This document shows, piece after piece, positions 9,137 to 18,295 of a stretch of 37,888 nucleotides of DNA. The translations under genes were made by a program, and so were the position numbers. The stretch spans positions 1 to 37,888 of the forward strand of contig JABHDX010000154.1 of the NCBI GenBank assembly GCA_018672815.1, given 5' to 3'. Source of the stretch: Gammaproteobacteria bacterium (GTDB lineage: Bacteria; Pseudomonadota; Gammaproteobacteria; UBA11654). A model generated the notes under the pieces. The model made no database searches, was not told where the DNA came from, and saw only the letters and a program-made list of their open reading frames with translations. Within the stretch, counting starts at the first letter, position 1, and every line of letters starts with the position of its first letter.

Positions 9137-9144
9137 AGAAAAAA

Positions 9145-9726
9145 TTATCTTGCTTTTGAATGATACTCAGGATTTGGTTGTAGATTCAGTGCAGTCGCCA
9201 TTCTATTGCTCATATTATAAAACGAAGCAACCGCTGCTATATCCCAAATATCTTTATCAGAAAAACCATTCTGACGAAGTATTTCTCTATCAGCTTCCTC
9301 AATAGAGTCAGGAGAATCACTTAATTTCCATGAAAAATCCAACATGGCTTTTTGCCTACAATCAAGGTCAGCGGCTTTATAATTAGAAACTAGTAATTCT
9401 CCTAGTATCGGATCTTTTGACATATGTCTAACTGCTGCTCCATGAGAGACTATGCAATAATGGCATCGATTATAAGAAGAAACAACAACAGCTATCATTT
9501 CCCGTTCAAGTTTTGTGAGCCCTGAATCACTCAACATTAGATTGTTATAAAATCCCATAAAATGATCTAATTTCTCTTCATCGAAACTATAAGCCAATAA
9601 AACATTCGGAACAAAACCAAGCTTATCTTCACATTCTTTAAAGTACTCTTGTGTTTCTTGTTTTAGTTGATCTGTTTTAATGGTTTTATTCATTTCAAGC
9701 GCTGAAATATAATCAGAATTTGACAT
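9145..9726 (-). CDS. AhpD/CMD-fold peroxidase-related protein
   Basis: This 193-residue protein of the carboxymuconolactone decarboxylase/AhpD superfamily resembles the peroxidase-related enzyme group. The redox motif is NRCHYCIVSH, giving C88, C91 and H95. Two helical halves follow, with RQKAMLDFSWKL and IWDIAAVASFYNMSNRMA. Members reduce peroxides or act as disulfide reductants using the CxxC pair. GAGGA precedes the ATG at 9726. It converges with the transglycosylase gene (8 bases between stops) and diverges from the SDR gene, with a shared 84-base promoter region. Confidence 0.88.
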   Translation of the reverse strand: MSNSDYISALEMNKTIKTDQLKQETQEYFKECEDKLGFVPNVLLAYSFDEEKLDHFMGFYNNLMLSDSGLTKLEREMIAVVVSSYNRCHYCIVSHGAAVRHMSKDPILGELLVSNYKAADLDCRQKAMLDFSWKLSDSPDSIEEADREILRQNGFSDKDIWDIAAVASFYNMSNRMATALNLQPNPEYHSKAR

Positions 9727-9810
9727 ACTTTTTCCTCATAGTTAATTTTATAAATAAATACCTATTCTGCTATTATGATCTTATTTTAAAATTGTTAAAA
9801 GGAGAAATAT

Positions 9811-10521
9811 ATGTCGACTGTTTTCGTTACTGGAGCAAATAGAGGCTTGGGTTATGAACATGTTAAACAATATGCTAATAAGGGTTGGAAAGTAATTGCG
9901 TGTGCAAGAAATCCAGAAAAAGCGGATGAATTACAAGATCTCAAAAAACAATATGGAGATAAATTCGTCATTGAGCAACTTGATGTCACTGACCATGATT
10001 CCATAGATAAACTTGCTAAACATTATAGAAAAGAAGCTATTGATATCCTAATTAACAATGCAGGAATACTGGGTCCTGAGGGTATGCCCGGAGCAATGGA
10101 ATATCAGAAAATTGACAATATGGATTATAAAATATGGCGAAATATCATTGAAGTGAATTTACTGTCGCCTTTCAAAGTTGCTACAGCATTTCATGATCAT
10201 ATAGCTATAAGTGAAAAAAAAATCTTAGTAATGATGTCCAGTGATCTAGGTTCTGTTTCACAGAATAATTTTGGTGGTCTTTATTCTTATAGAGCTAGTA
10301 AATCAGGACTTAATATAATTGCTAAAGGGATGGCAAGTGATTGGAAGGATATCATTACAATCGCATTAGCTCCCGGTTGGTGTAAAACCTATCTAGGTGG
10401 TGATACAGCTGAGGTAGATGCAAATGATAGTGTACAAAAACAACAAACAATGTTTGAAGCATTAACCACCGATAATAGTGGTATGTTTCTTGATCGTTTT
10501 GGTCAAGAAGTTGCTTGGTAA
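9811..10521 (+). CDS. SDR family oxidoreductase (C-factor-like)
   Basis: This is a short-chain dehydrogenase/reductase of 236 residues that uses NAD(P)H on an alcohol or carbonyl. The Rossmann motif TGANRGLG is at 7-14, NNAG at 82-85, and the catalytic pair is Y160 and K164 (YRASK) with an upstream SSD serine motif. It resembles the CsgA/C-factor type, which is shorter than the usual 250 residues. AAAGGAG precedes the ATG. The C-terminus nearly abuts that of the convergent aldehyde dehydrogenase, which suggests an alcohol-aldehyde-acid link, although this is only positional. Confidence 0.88.
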   Translation: MSTVFVTGANRGLGYEHVKQYANKGWKVIACARNPEKADELQDLKKQYGDKFVIEQLDVTDHDSIDKLAKHYRKEAIDILINNAGILGPEGMPGAMEYQKIDNMDYKIWRNIIEVNLLSPFKVATAFHDHIAISEKKILVMMSSDLGSVSQNNFGGLYSYRASKSGLNIIAKGMASDWKDIITIALAPGWCKTYLGGDTAEVDANDSVQKQQTMFEALTTDNSGMFLDRFGQEVAW

Positions 10522-10523
10522 AC

Positions 10524-12029
10524 CTAAAATATAACTGTGGTTGCCTTTGTCTTTAAATAAGCTTCGAGACCTTCTGCTCCAAACTCTCTTCCCCAACCAG
10601 ATTGTTTATTACCACCAAAAGGAATGGCAGGATCAACAGCAGCATGGCAATTAATACTGACTTGACCAGCATCAATAAGCATAGCCATCTTGTGAGCAAT
10701 TGAAATATCTTGTGACCAGACACTGCCTGATAAACCATAAGGCGTATCATTGGCTTCAGATGCAATTTGTTCTAAATCTTGATGAGTAAAGGATTGTGCA
10801 CATAAAACAGGCCCAAATATTTCCTCCTTAGCAATCCTCATCTCTCCATCTACATTAGAGAAAATTGTTGGTTGGACAAAATGCCCTTGATCGCTAAAAG
10901 AATCCCCGCCTGTTAATAACTCAGCACCTTCTTCACGACCTAAGTCTATATAAGACATCACTCTTTCTTTTTGTGTTTTAGAAATCAGTGGACCAAAATC
11001 ATTACCAGAAATAAGCCCATGTCCAACGGTGAATGCTTCAGCTATTTCTTTAACCCCGTTGAGCACAACTTGATAAATATCCTCATGAACAAACAACCTA
11101 GTACCAGCCATACAGTTTTGACCCTGAAGAAAAAAACAGGCTCGTGCTGCTCCTGGTATGGCTTTTTCTAAATCGGCATCTGGAAAAATCACCATAGGAT
11201 TTTTACCTCCAAGTTCAAGCGTCACTTTTTTCAGATTTCCAATAGAGGCTTCAACAATTTTCTTACCAACCTCAGTGGACCCAGTGAATGTTATTTTATC
11301 CACATCGGGATGCTCTGATAATGCTTGACCAGCTGTTTCTCCATAACCTGTGACAATATTCACAACGCCTTTAGGAATTCCAGATTTTTGTATCAAATGT
11401 CCTAAAAATAAAGCTGATACTGGTGTTAATTCTGCTGGCTTCAAGACAACTGTACAACCCGCAGCTAAAGCAGGGCCCAATTTAAGTATTGCAAATATCA
11501 GTGGAGAGTTCCAAGGGATAATTGCACCGACAACGCCAATGGGTTCTTTTCTGGTATATGTCAAAGATTCTCCATTAATCGCACCCGCTGGTGAAACTGG
11601 AATTGTTTGACCATGGAGTTTATTCGCCCAGCTAGCAAAATATCTTAGTAATGTAGTGCCATGACTTGCTATTGAATATTGAGCTAATTCTAATGGCATA
11701 CCATTATCAAGCACTTCTATTTCAGACAATACTGAAAAATTAGCCTCTATATCATCTGCCAAACGATCAAGCATTCGAGCACGATCATGTGAAGTTATTT
11801 TTGACCACTCTCCAGTCAATGCTTTTCTTGCAGCTGATACAGCTGAATCAATATCTGCTGCATTGCCCGATTCAACTTCTGTTAAAAGCTGTTCATTTGC
11901 AGGGTCAAAAACTTTAATCTTTTCATTTGAAGAGGAAGGCATCCATTCGCCGTTAATCAACAATTGATGATTGGATTTCAGAAATTTTTTTACTTCATCG
12001 GAAATAGTAATTGTTTGGTTGTTTGTCAT
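10524..12029 (-). CDS. Aldehyde dehydrogenase (NAD(P)+-dependent)
   Basis: This 501-residue member of the ALDH superfamily oxidises an aldehyde to its acid. Key features are IIPWNSPL, GCTVVLKPAELTP, FTGSTEVGK, the general base E272 in TLELGGKNP, and the nucleophile C306 in GQNCMAGTR, followed by EEIFGPVL and the C-terminal PFGGNKQSGWGREFG. All active-site elements are intact. The closest general types are betaine, phenylacetaldehyde or broad-range aldehyde dehydrogenases; the substrate is not readable. AAGGG precedes the ATG. It is divergent from the TRAP permease genes across 64 bases that contain an inverted repeat. Confidence 0.95.
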   Translation of the reverse strand: MTNNQTITISDEVKKFLKSNHQLLINGEWMPSSSNEKIKVFDPANEQLLTEVESGNAADIDSAVSAARKALTGEWSKITSHDRARMLDRLADDIEANFSVLSEIEVLDNGMPLELAQYSIASHGTTLLRYFASWANKLHGQTIPVSPAGAINGESLTYTRKEPIGVVGAIIPWNSPLIFAILKLGPALAAGCTVVLKPAELTPVSALFLGHLIQKSGIPKGVVNIVTGYGETAGQALSEHPDVDKITFTGSTEVGKKIVEASIGNLKKVTLELGGKNPMVIFPDADLEKAIPGAARACFFLQGQNCMAGTRLFVHEDIYQVVLNGVKEIAEAFTVGHGLISGNDFGPLISKTQKERVMSYIDLGREEGAELLTGGDSFSDQGHFVQPTIFSNVDGEMRIAKEEIFGPVLCAQSFTHQDLEQIASEANDTPYGLSGSVWSQDISIAHKMAMLIDAGQVSINCHAAVDPAIPFGGNKQSGWGREFGAEGLEAYLKTKATTVIF

Positions 12030-12052
12030 AAAGAACCCTTTTTTTAATTCAT

Positions 12053-12072
12053 ATGATTTTTTATTAAATCAT
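12053..12072. promoter_or_regulatory. Inverted repeat in the ALDH/TRAP divergent promoter region
   Basis: ATGATTT and AAATCAT form a perfect 7-bp inverted repeat with a 6-base spacer, in the only intergenic space between the aldehyde dehydrogenase and dctQ genes. It could be an operator controlling both. AT-rich dyads arise by chance fairly often here, so confidence is low. Confidence 0.3.
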
Positions 12073-12093
12073 AGTTTACAATGAAAATATCTC

Positions 12094-12591
12094 ATGATTA
12101 AACAAACTTTAAAATTATTAACAACATTTGAAAAATCCATTACATTTTTTGCTTTTTTAGTTTTAGTCACTGTCATGTTTACAGATGTGGCTATGAGAGA
12201 AATAACTGGAACTGGACTACATTGGTCCAGACAAGTTGGTGTTTATGCTAATCTTTTTGTTGTTATGTTTGGCTTAGGTGTTGCATCTTCTGAGGGCGCT
12301 CATTTACGACCAAAATTTTCTGACAATTGGCTTCCTAAAAAATTCGAACCTGTACTGATTCAACTACAAGAAGGCTTTATGTCTTTTTTTTGTTTATGCT
12401 TTGCAATCATTGCCTTTCAAGTTGTTGCAGAAACCTATAGGGATGATGTGCAATCAATTGTTTTAAGAATGGCTATCTGGCCTTTTCAAATGGTCATACC
12501 TATTGCATTTTTTATTGCTGCAATAAGACATTCAATCTATGCAATTCATCCTAAATATAGACCTCTTAAAGACACTGAGAAACATGAATAA
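12094..12591 (+). CDS. dctQ: TRAP transporter small permease (DctQ-type)
   Basis: This 165-residue inner-membrane protein has four predicted helices (about 17-36, 45-70, 88-112, 126-148). The DctQ-family signature is visible as DVAMREITGTGLHWSRQVGVY and GLGVASSEGAHLRP. It assembles with the large permease encoded next to form the membrane part of a sodium-driven carboxylate-type uptake system. No clear Shine-Dalgarno site precedes the ATG at 12094, so the message may be nearly leaderless. No periplasmic substrate-binding protein gene lies on either side. Confidence 0.88.
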   Translation: MIKQTLKLLTTFEKSITFFAFLVLVTVMFTDVAMREITGTGLHWSRQVGVYANLFVVMFGLGVASSEGAHLRPKFSDNWLPKKFEPVLIQLQEGFMSFFCLCFAIIAFQVVAETYRDDVQSIVLRMAIWPFQMVIPIAFFIAAIRHSIYAIHPKYRPLKDTEKHE

Positions 12592-12609
12592 GCATGACTT
12601 AAAACAACC

Positions 12610-13869
12610 ATGAACACAATACTCTTACCCATTATTGTAATCGTCTTATTATTACTAAGACAAAACCTCATAGTAATACTTGGCACAGTTACTGCCTATT
12701 CTTACTGGGCTTTTGGTGATGCAGTAATCAGTAATATAGTGGTTGATGCATGGGATGCTGCCAATAAAGATATTCTTTTATCAATTCCTCTTTTTATACT
12801 TGCAGGAAATATCATGTCTAAAGGAGGTATGGCCTCAAGACTTATTAATTTAATGACAGCACTAACAGCACCCATTCCTGGTGGTTTAGCTATTGCGACA
12901 ATACTTTCATGTGCAGCTTTTGCTGCTGTTTCGGGATCCGGTACCGTGACACTATTAGCTATAGGCACACTTATGTATCCTGCTTTAATTAATGCTGGTT
13001 ATCCAAAAAACTTTGCTTTAGGTGCGCTATGTGCTGCAGGAACCTTGGGTATTGTTGTTCCTCCAAGCATTCCACTTATTCTCTATGGAATAATGACTCA
13101 AACCTCAATAGGTGATTTATTTATTGCTGGAATAATGCCAGCACTATTATTAACATTTCTTATGTTGAGTTATGCAATGTTGCAAAATTTTGGACACCGA
13201 GAAGGCCAATGGAATTTGAAATATATTCTAATAACTTTAAAGAATGGTATCTGGGCCTTACTTATGCCAATTATTATACTGGGAGGAATTTATACAGGTT
13301 ATTTTACGGCAACAGAATCAGCTGCTGTTGCTGTTGTTTATTCCATGTTTATTGAAATTTTCATCCATAAAGAAATGAAATTTGATGTTTTATTTAACGT
13401 GGTTTCAGACACAACAAAATTATTAGGCTCTTTATTTCCTGTTTTAATGATAGCTCTAAGCTTGAATGTTTTTTTAACATACGAAGAAGTACCCCAAAGC
13501 TTAGTAGCTTGGCTTAGTGAAAGAATTGATAACCCTGTTTCTGCTCTCTTAGGTATTAACTTTTTTCTATTATTGATTGGCTGTATCATTGACATAGGTT
13601 CAGCAATATTAATTCTAGCACCAATGCTCAATCCAATTGCGGAATCACAAGGTATCGATCCTATCCATTTTGGCATTATCATGGTAATGAACCTAGAGAT
13701 TGGTTATCTAACTCCACCTCTGGGCCTCAATCTAATTGTTGCCATGGGCGTATTTAAAGAAAGCTTTTGGACTGTTTGTAAAGCAACAATCCCATTTCTT
13801 ATTATCATGTTAATTGGACTAATACTGGTATCGTTTATTCCTAGAATTGCATTATTTATGGTTCAATAA
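12610..13869 (+). CDS. dctM: TRAP transporter large permease (DctM-type)
   Basis: This 419-residue DctM-family protein has about twelve hydrophobic segments. Clear motifs are LSIPLFILAGNIMSKGGMASRL near residue 60 (quoted in part as PLFILAGNIM), AAFAAVSGSGTVTLLAIG, GTLGIVVPPSIPLILYG, and TPPLGLNLIVAMG near the C-terminus. It forms the transport channel with DctQ, which ends 18 bases upstream. Typical substrates of the family are organic acids, but specificity is set by the binding protein, which is missing here. Confidence 0.93.
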   Translation: MNTILLPIIVIVLLLLRQNLIVILGTVTAYSYWAFGDAVISNIVVDAWDAANKDILLSIPLFILAGNIMSKGGMASRLINLMTALTAPIPGGLAIATILSCAAFAAVSGSGTVTLLAIGTLMYPALINAGYPKNFALGALCAAGTLGIVVPPSIPLILYGIMTQTSIGDLFIAGIMPALLLTFLMLSYAMLQNFGHREGQWNLKYILITLKNGIWALLMPIIILGGIYTGYFTATESAAVAVVYSMFIEIFIHKEMKFDVLFNVVSDTTKLLGSLFPVLMIALSLNVFLTYEEVPQSLVAWLSERIDNPVSALLGINFFLLLIGCIIDIGSAILILAPMLNPIAESQGIDPIHFGIIMVMNLEIGYLTPPLGLNLIVAMGVFKESFWTVCKATIPFLIIMLIGLILVSFIPRIALFMVQ

Positions 13870-13926
13870 TCTTTTATGTAATAAGATATAGCTAAAATTT
13901 ACAGTTAATAAAACAACATCAATTAT

Positions 13927-13930
13927 GGAG
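13927..13930 (+). promoter_or_regulatory. Ribosome binding site fixing the peroxiredoxin start
   Basis: GGAG lies six bases before the ATG at 13937. It falls inside the codons that an upstream ATG at 13925 would use, so it argues for the later start. Confidence 0.6.
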
Positions 13931-13936
13931 ATCAAC

Positions 13937-14416
13937 ATGACAATAAGTGTAGGAGATAGAATTCCTGAAATTAACCTTACAACAATGACTAATGAAGGAC
14001 CCGTGCCAGTCAGTTTTTCTGATTTATTTCAAAATAAAAGAGTAGCATTATTTGCAGTACCAGGTGCTTTTACACCAACTTGTTCACAAGAACATTTACC
14101 AGGATTTGTAAATCTAGCTCAACAATTATCAGATAAAGGTATTGATACAGTTGCTTGTGTCTCTGTAAATGATGTTTTTGTAATGGATGCATGGGGAAAA
14201 AATCAAGGTGCAGATGGTAAAGTATTAATGCTTGCTGATGGAAATGGGGAATTTACAGCGGCTCTTGGTTTAGAGTTAGATGCATCAGGTTTTGGAATGG
14301 GTACCCGATCGCAACGCTTTTCATTAGTGGCAAATGATGGTGTTGTAGAAATACTTAATGTTGAAGAGGGTGGTTTCGAAGTTAGTAGCTGTGAATACAT
14401 GCTAGAACAAATTTAA
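13937..14416 (+). CDS. Peroxiredoxin, Prx5/AHP1 type
   Basis: This 159-residue thiol peroxidase reduces hydrogen peroxide and organic peroxides. The peroxidatic Cys is C49 in VPGAFTPTCSQEHLPGF, with the conserved CVSVNDVFVMDAW motif around 74-86 and R124 in the GTRSQRF element. C152 near the C-terminus could serve as resolving Cys in an atypical two-Cys cycle; C74 is the usual third Cys. The start at 13937 gives the standard family length. It sits between the TRAP pair and an MDR reductase on the same strand, perhaps protecting the nearby oxidative pathway. Confidence 0.93.
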   Translation: MTISVGDRIPEINLTTMTNEGPVPVSFSDLFQNKRVALFAVPGAFTPTCSQEHLPGFVNLAQQLSDKGIDTVACVSVNDVFVMDAWGKNQGADGKVLMLADGNGEFTAALGLELDASGFGMGTRSQRFSLVANDGVVEILNVEEGGFEVSSCEYMLEQI

Positions 14417-14430
14417 TTCCAACTTTACAA

Positions 14431-15426
14431 ATGAATAAAAAAATTGTCTTGAAGAAGACACCTGATGGTATACCTGAAGAAGGTGATTTTGAGGTAAGTG
14501 AAAGCCCATTACCAGAATTAAAAAAGAATGAGATACTCACAAAAACCATTCATCTTTCATTGGACCCTTATATCAGAGGGGTTATCACTGGTAAACATAT
14601 CTATTCTGAAAAAGTAAACATTGGTGACACCATTGTGGGAAGAACTGTGGCAAAAGTTATCGATTCAAAAAATAGCAATATTCAAGTTGGTGAAATAATT
14701 ATGTGCTCAAATGGGTGGCAAGAATATGGAGTATCAAATGGTGAAGGTATTAGAAAAATAGAACCATCATTAGCACCACTCAGTACCAATCTAGGTATAC
14801 TGGGTATGCCTGGTTTAACTGCGTATGCTGGCCTACTGGTTTATGGTGAACCAAAACAAAATGATGTAGTTGTAGTCTCAGCAGCCAGTGGACCTGTCGG
14901 TTGTATGGTTGGCCAAATTGCACAAATACATGGAGCAAAAGCTATAGGTATTGCTGGCAGTGATGAAAAATGCAAAGTGGTTAAAGAAAAATTTGGCTTT
15001 ATTGAATGCATTAATTATAAAACAGAGAATTTAAGTGAAAGAATCAAAGAAGTTTGTCCTGATGGCCTGGATATCTACTTTGACAACGTTGGTGGTGAAA
15101 CTCTCAATATTATGACTAAGAATCTAGCAATGTTTGCAAGAATTGTCTTATGTGGATTTATGACTCAATATAATTTAAATACACCTCCTCCTGGTCCTAA
15201 CTTAGGTCCGATTGTTGGGTCTAGAGCAAGCATCAAAGGAGTTGTAGTCTATGATCATTATGACAAACAGAAAGAATTTATTACGCTCGCGTCTCAATGG
15301 CTTAAAGAAGCTAAAATCAATTATATTGAGGATGAAGTTTTTGGAATTGAAAATGCACCTATGCATTTTTGCTCATTGATGCGTGGAGAAAATTTTGGAA
15401 AAACAATTGTTACATTAACTAATTAA
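14431..15426 (+). CDS. NADP-dependent MDR oxidoreductase (CurA/LTB4 dehydrogenase-like)
   Basis: This 331-residue medium-chain reductase belongs to the zinc-free branch. It has the N-terminal LSLDPYIRG motif of the CurA/leukotriene B4 12-hydroxydehydrogenase group, GMPGLTAYAGL, the cofactor-binding AASGPVGCMVGQIAQ, and YFDNVGG. Members reduce the double bond of alpha,beta-unsaturated ketones or aldehydes with NADPH. The gene starts 14 bases after the peroxiredoxin stop with no strong ribosome site, so coupled expression with it is likely. The physiological substrate is unknown. Confidence 0.9.
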   Translation: MNKKIVLKKTPDGIPEEGDFEVSESPLPELKKNEILTKTIHLSLDPYIRGVITGKHIYSEKVNIGDTIVGRTVAKVIDSKNSNIQVGEIIMCSNGWQEYGVSNGEGIRKIEPSLAPLSTNLGILGMPGLTAYAGLLVYGEPKQNDVVVVSAASGPVGCMVGQIAQIHGAKAIGIAGSDEKCKVVKEKFGFIECINYKTENLSERIKEVCPDGLDIYFDNVGGETLNIMTKNLAMFARIVLCGFMTQYNLNTPPPGPNLGPIVGSRASIKGVVVYDHYDKQKEFITLASQWLKEAKINYIEDEVFGIENAPMHFCSLMRGENFGKTIVTLTN

Positions 15427-15439
15427 ATAGGGGATTAAT

Positions 15440-16108
15440 ATGTCAGGACAAGATATAGCATTACTTTTACATTTACTTCTCTTTGCCTATTGGTTAGGCG
15501 GAGACATTGGTGTCTTCTATTCTAGTGGATTTGCAATTAATTCAAAGTTGTCAAGAGGAGCGAGACAAGCAGCAGGAACTATTATGATGAATCTTGATCT
15601 CATACCAAGACTCTGCTTGAGTCTAATGTTAACTGTTGGTGGTATTCTTACTCATTACTATGGGATTGATCATCCATTATGGCAGATGATTGGAATCATA
15701 CTATTAGGTCCTATCTGGACATTTGCATTGATCTATATACATTTTAATGAAGGCACTGATTTGGTTAAGAAAATGACTAAAATTGATTATTATTTTAGAT
15801 GGATTATGGTATTTACCCTCATTGCCTCTGTTATGTATGCATTCTTATATACCGATCGCTTGGATGAAAATCCTTGGATAGGAGCTAAATTAATTATTTT
15901 TGCTGCATTAATATTTTGTGGAATCATGATTAGAAAATACATTGGTGGCTTTATTACTGGAATTCACAACATTGCCACAGATAATATCAATGAAGCGGAT
16001 GATATTGCGATGGCAGCAAGTTTGGCTAAAGCAAGAATATTTGTTTTGACAATCTGGTTTCTGCTTCTTGTGGAAGTTTGGATAGGTGTTGCAAAACCAG
16101 GTAGCTAA
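15440..16108 (+). CDS. Unassigned integral membrane protein (CopD/DUF2269-like look)
   Basis: This 222-residue protein has about six membrane segments (near 5-28, 50-68, 76-98, 116-136, 146-163, 193-216). The N-terminal HLLLFAYWLGGDIGVFYSS pattern, with His followed by WLGG, recalls CopD-like and DUF2269-like four- to six-helix proteins, but I cannot assign it firmly. A conserved-looking H12 and other His residues in the first helices (HYYGIDH) could bind heme or metal. AGGGG precedes the ATG, 13 bases after the MDR gene, so it closes the same transcription unit. Function is unknown. Confidence 0.7.
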   Translation: MSGQDIALLLHLLLFAYWLGGDIGVFYSSGFAINSKLSRGARQAAGTIMMNLDLIPRLCLSLMLTVGGILTHYYGIDHPLWQMIGIILLGPIWTFALIYIHFNEGTDLVKKMTKIDYYFRWIMVFTLIASVMYAFLYTDRLDENPWIGAKLIIFAALIFCGIMIRKYIGGFITGIHNIATDNINEADDIAMAASLAKARIFVLTIWFLLLVEVWIGVAKPGS

Positions 16109-16110
16109 AG

Positions 16111-16137
16111 AAAAATAAAAAATGACTGTGAGGTCAT
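16111..16137 (-). terminator. Weak minus-strand terminator after the etf/MFS operon
   Basis: Read on the minus strand, ATGAC and GTCAT make a 5-bp stem with a CTCACA loop followed by a long T-rich tract. It lies just beyond the stop of the MFS gene. The stem is short, so this is tentative. Confidence 0.35.
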
Positions 16138-16163
16138 AGACAAACTTAATTAATGATTAATAT

Positions 16164-17351
16164 TTAAGCCTTGTTCTCATCCTTACTAACTAAAAAGTAG
16201 CATAAATAACATAAAATTGTTGAAACCATAACAATAAATGAGATGGGCAAAAAACTACCTGTATACAAAGCACCAGATAAAATACTAAATAAGCCTCCAG
16301 TCACCAAACCCAATGCACTAGAGAGTCCTGAACTAGATCCTGCGATTTCTGGTCTATCACTAACTGCTTTTGTCATAGAACTGGGAACTATAAAGCCATG
16401 ACCAATAAACATAAAAATTAATGGAAAAATTATTGTATATATCGTGACACCAAAAATTGCGATAAGACTAAAAAACATTACTCCAGAGACTAAATTTACT
16501 AATACGCCTATTCTCATTACCTTAATTAATCCAAGAGATGCAGAAAGGTTACCACTTAAAAAAGCACTTGAAGCATAAAGAATCGTCATTGAACTCCATA
16601 TCAAGCCAAAACCAGTTGAATCAATTCCTAGGTTGACTGAAAAAACTGTAGAGCCTACTGCAAGAATTGAAAAGAAGCTTCCAGTAGTAAAACCATACAT
16701 AAATGTTGAACCAATAAACACTTTTGAACCTAAAAGATACTTATATTTATCATGCCATGGCTCATTAGAAATTATTTTGCTATGCTCAATTTTTCTCGTC
16801 TCAGGTAATTTTAACAATACTGATATCAATATAATTACACCGATTATTAAGGTGATAAAAAAAATACCTTTAGGATCTCCATATAGACTTGTTGCAAAGG
16901 CACCTGCAACTGGAGCAATCATAGGTGCCATTCCCATAAAAGCCATAACTCTTGATAATGGTTTTGCTGATTCTTCTCCTGACATTGTATCTCTAATCAT
17001 AGCTCTCGCCATAACTGTACCAACACTGCCGCCAACACCTTGAAGAAATCTATATGAAATTAGAGTATTTAAATTTTCAGTTATTAAACACATGACTGAA
17101 GCAATAATGAATAATAAAATACCGCCAATCATAACTGGTCTTCTGCCTATACGATCAGAGAGATACCCTACCAATGGTTGTGCAGTAGCCAAACCAAATA
17201 AATATGCTGAAATAATAAACTGAATAGTAGAATAGGGTGCTTGATATTCTTGAGCAAAAAGTTCTAATGTTGGAACTACTATTGCCATTCCAAATGGCGA
17301 CATAGCAGCAGCGAAACCTAGCAAGAGGCTCGAAGGTTTCAGTGATTTCAT
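16164..17351 (-). CDS. MFS transporter, Bcr/CflA drug-resistance type
   Basis: This 395-residue inner-membrane exporter has twelve predicted helices. The family markers are ATAQPLVGYLSDRIGRRPV (motif A, after helix 2), YRFLQGVGGSVGTVMARAMIRD (motif B/C region) and MAPMIAPVAGAF, typical of the Bcr/CflA branch that exports drugs or amino-acid-like compounds by proton antiport. It begins 4 bases after the etfA stop, so it is probably translated from the etf message. That pairing is unusual and has no obvious functional explanation. Confidence 0.9.
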   Translation of the reverse strand: MKSLKPSSLLLGFAAAMSPFGMAIVVPTLELFAQEYQAPYSTIQFIISAYLFGLATAQPLVGYLSDRIGRRPVMIGGILLFIIASVMCLITENLNTLISYRFLQGVGGSVGTVMARAMIRDTMSGEESAKPLSRVMAFMGMAPMIAPVAGAFATSLYGDPKGIFFITLIIGVIILISVLLKLPETRKIEHSKIISNEPWHDKYKYLLGSKVFIGSTFMYGFTTGSFFSILAVGSTVFSVNLGIDSTGFGLIWSSMTILYASSAFLSGNLSASLGLIKVMRIGVLVNLVSGVMFFSLIAIFGVTIYTIIFPLIFMFIGHGFIVPSSMTKAVSDRPEIAGSSSGLSSALGLVTGGLFSILSGALYTGSFLPISFIVMVSTILCYLCYFLVSKDENKA

Positions 17352-17355
17352 TTTT

Positions 17356-18291
17356 TTAGCCTAACTTAGCTAAAAATTCCGGAATAAATTCAAATAAATC
17401 TGCAACTATACCAATATCTGCTATCTCAAAAATAGGCGCATCAGGGTCCTTATTGATTGCAACTATCGTACCTGAATCCTTGATACCAGCTACATGCTGG
17501 ATAGCACCCGATATTCCAAAAGCAAAATATAGATCTGGTGCAATGATTTTTCCTGTTTGACCAACTTGCATATCATTAGCTACATATCCTGCATCAACAG
17601 CTGCTCTCGAGGCTCCAACTGAAGCACCAAGTTTATCTGCCAACTGATATAAGATTTCAAAATTCTCAGCACTGCCTACACCGCGACCACCAGAGATCAC
17701 TATAGATGCTACTTGCAGATCTGGTCTTTCTGTTTTCTCCGATGAAATGCCTAAGAAACGTGTATGTTTTGGTAAATCGATATTAGGCATATCTAAGCTA
17801 GTCAAAGAAGCTTTATTAGATAATCCAACTTCCTTAAAAGAAGCAGGTCTAACGGTAGCCACAATGTTCTGCCCCTCTGGAATTTCAATTGTTTCAATAG
17901 CATTACCTGCATAGATTGGCCTTTTAAAAACCCTAGATGATACAACTTCCATAATGTCTGTGATTTGACAAACATCTTTAAGAACTGAAATTCTTGGAGC
18001 AAGATCTCTTCCAAAAGTAGTTGAGGGCAATAACAAGCATTCATAATCATGAGAAACTTCGGAGATAATTGGCGCCATGATTGCTGAAATCTGTTGATTA
18101 AAAATCTCATTCTTTATAACTAAAACATTTGATACATTATCAATTTGAATACCTTGATTATCTAAATCAGAATTGTTCCCCAATATAAGTAAATCGACTT
18201 CACTCGATACCTGGGAAGCACAATTGATTGTTTTTCTTGTTGAAGCAGAAATCAGCCCATCTTCATGTTCTGCTATTACTAATATTTTCAT
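17356..18291 (-). CDS. etfA: Electron transfer flavoprotein alpha subunit
   Basis: This is the FAD-binding subunit of ETF, which carries electrons from acyl-CoA and other dehydrogenases to the quinone pool. The C-terminal FAD domain has ISGGRGVGSAENF, SRAAVDAGY, QVGQTGKIIAPDLYFAFG, GISGAIQHVAG and AINKDPDAPIFEIADIG. I chose the ATG at 18291, giving 311 residues, because it yields the canonical MKILVIAEHEDG start and has a GAG seven bases before it. The ATG at 18303 would add four residues and overlap etfB. It follows etfB directly and is followed by the MFS gene. Confidence 0.96.
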   Translation of the reverse strand: MKILVIAEHEDGLISASTRKTINCASQVSSEVDLLILGNNSDLDNQGIQIDNVSNVLVIKNEIFNQQISAIMAPIISEVSHDYECLLLPSTTFGRDLAPRISVLKDVCQITDIMEVVSSRVFKRPIYAGNAIETIEIPEGQNIVATVRPASFKEVGLSNKASLTSLDMPNIDLPKHTRFLGISSEKTERPDLQVASIVISGGRGVGSAENFEILYQLADKLGASVGASRAAVDAGYVANDMQVGQTGKIIAPDLYFAFGISGAIQHVAGIKDSGTIVAINKDPDAPIFEIADIGIVADLFEFIPEFLAKLG

Positions 18292-18295
18292 TGAA

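Noticed and set aside
16633..17043. 136-codon + strand reading frame.
   Set aside because: It is antisense to the Bcr/CflA MFS gene, whose own motifs are clear.
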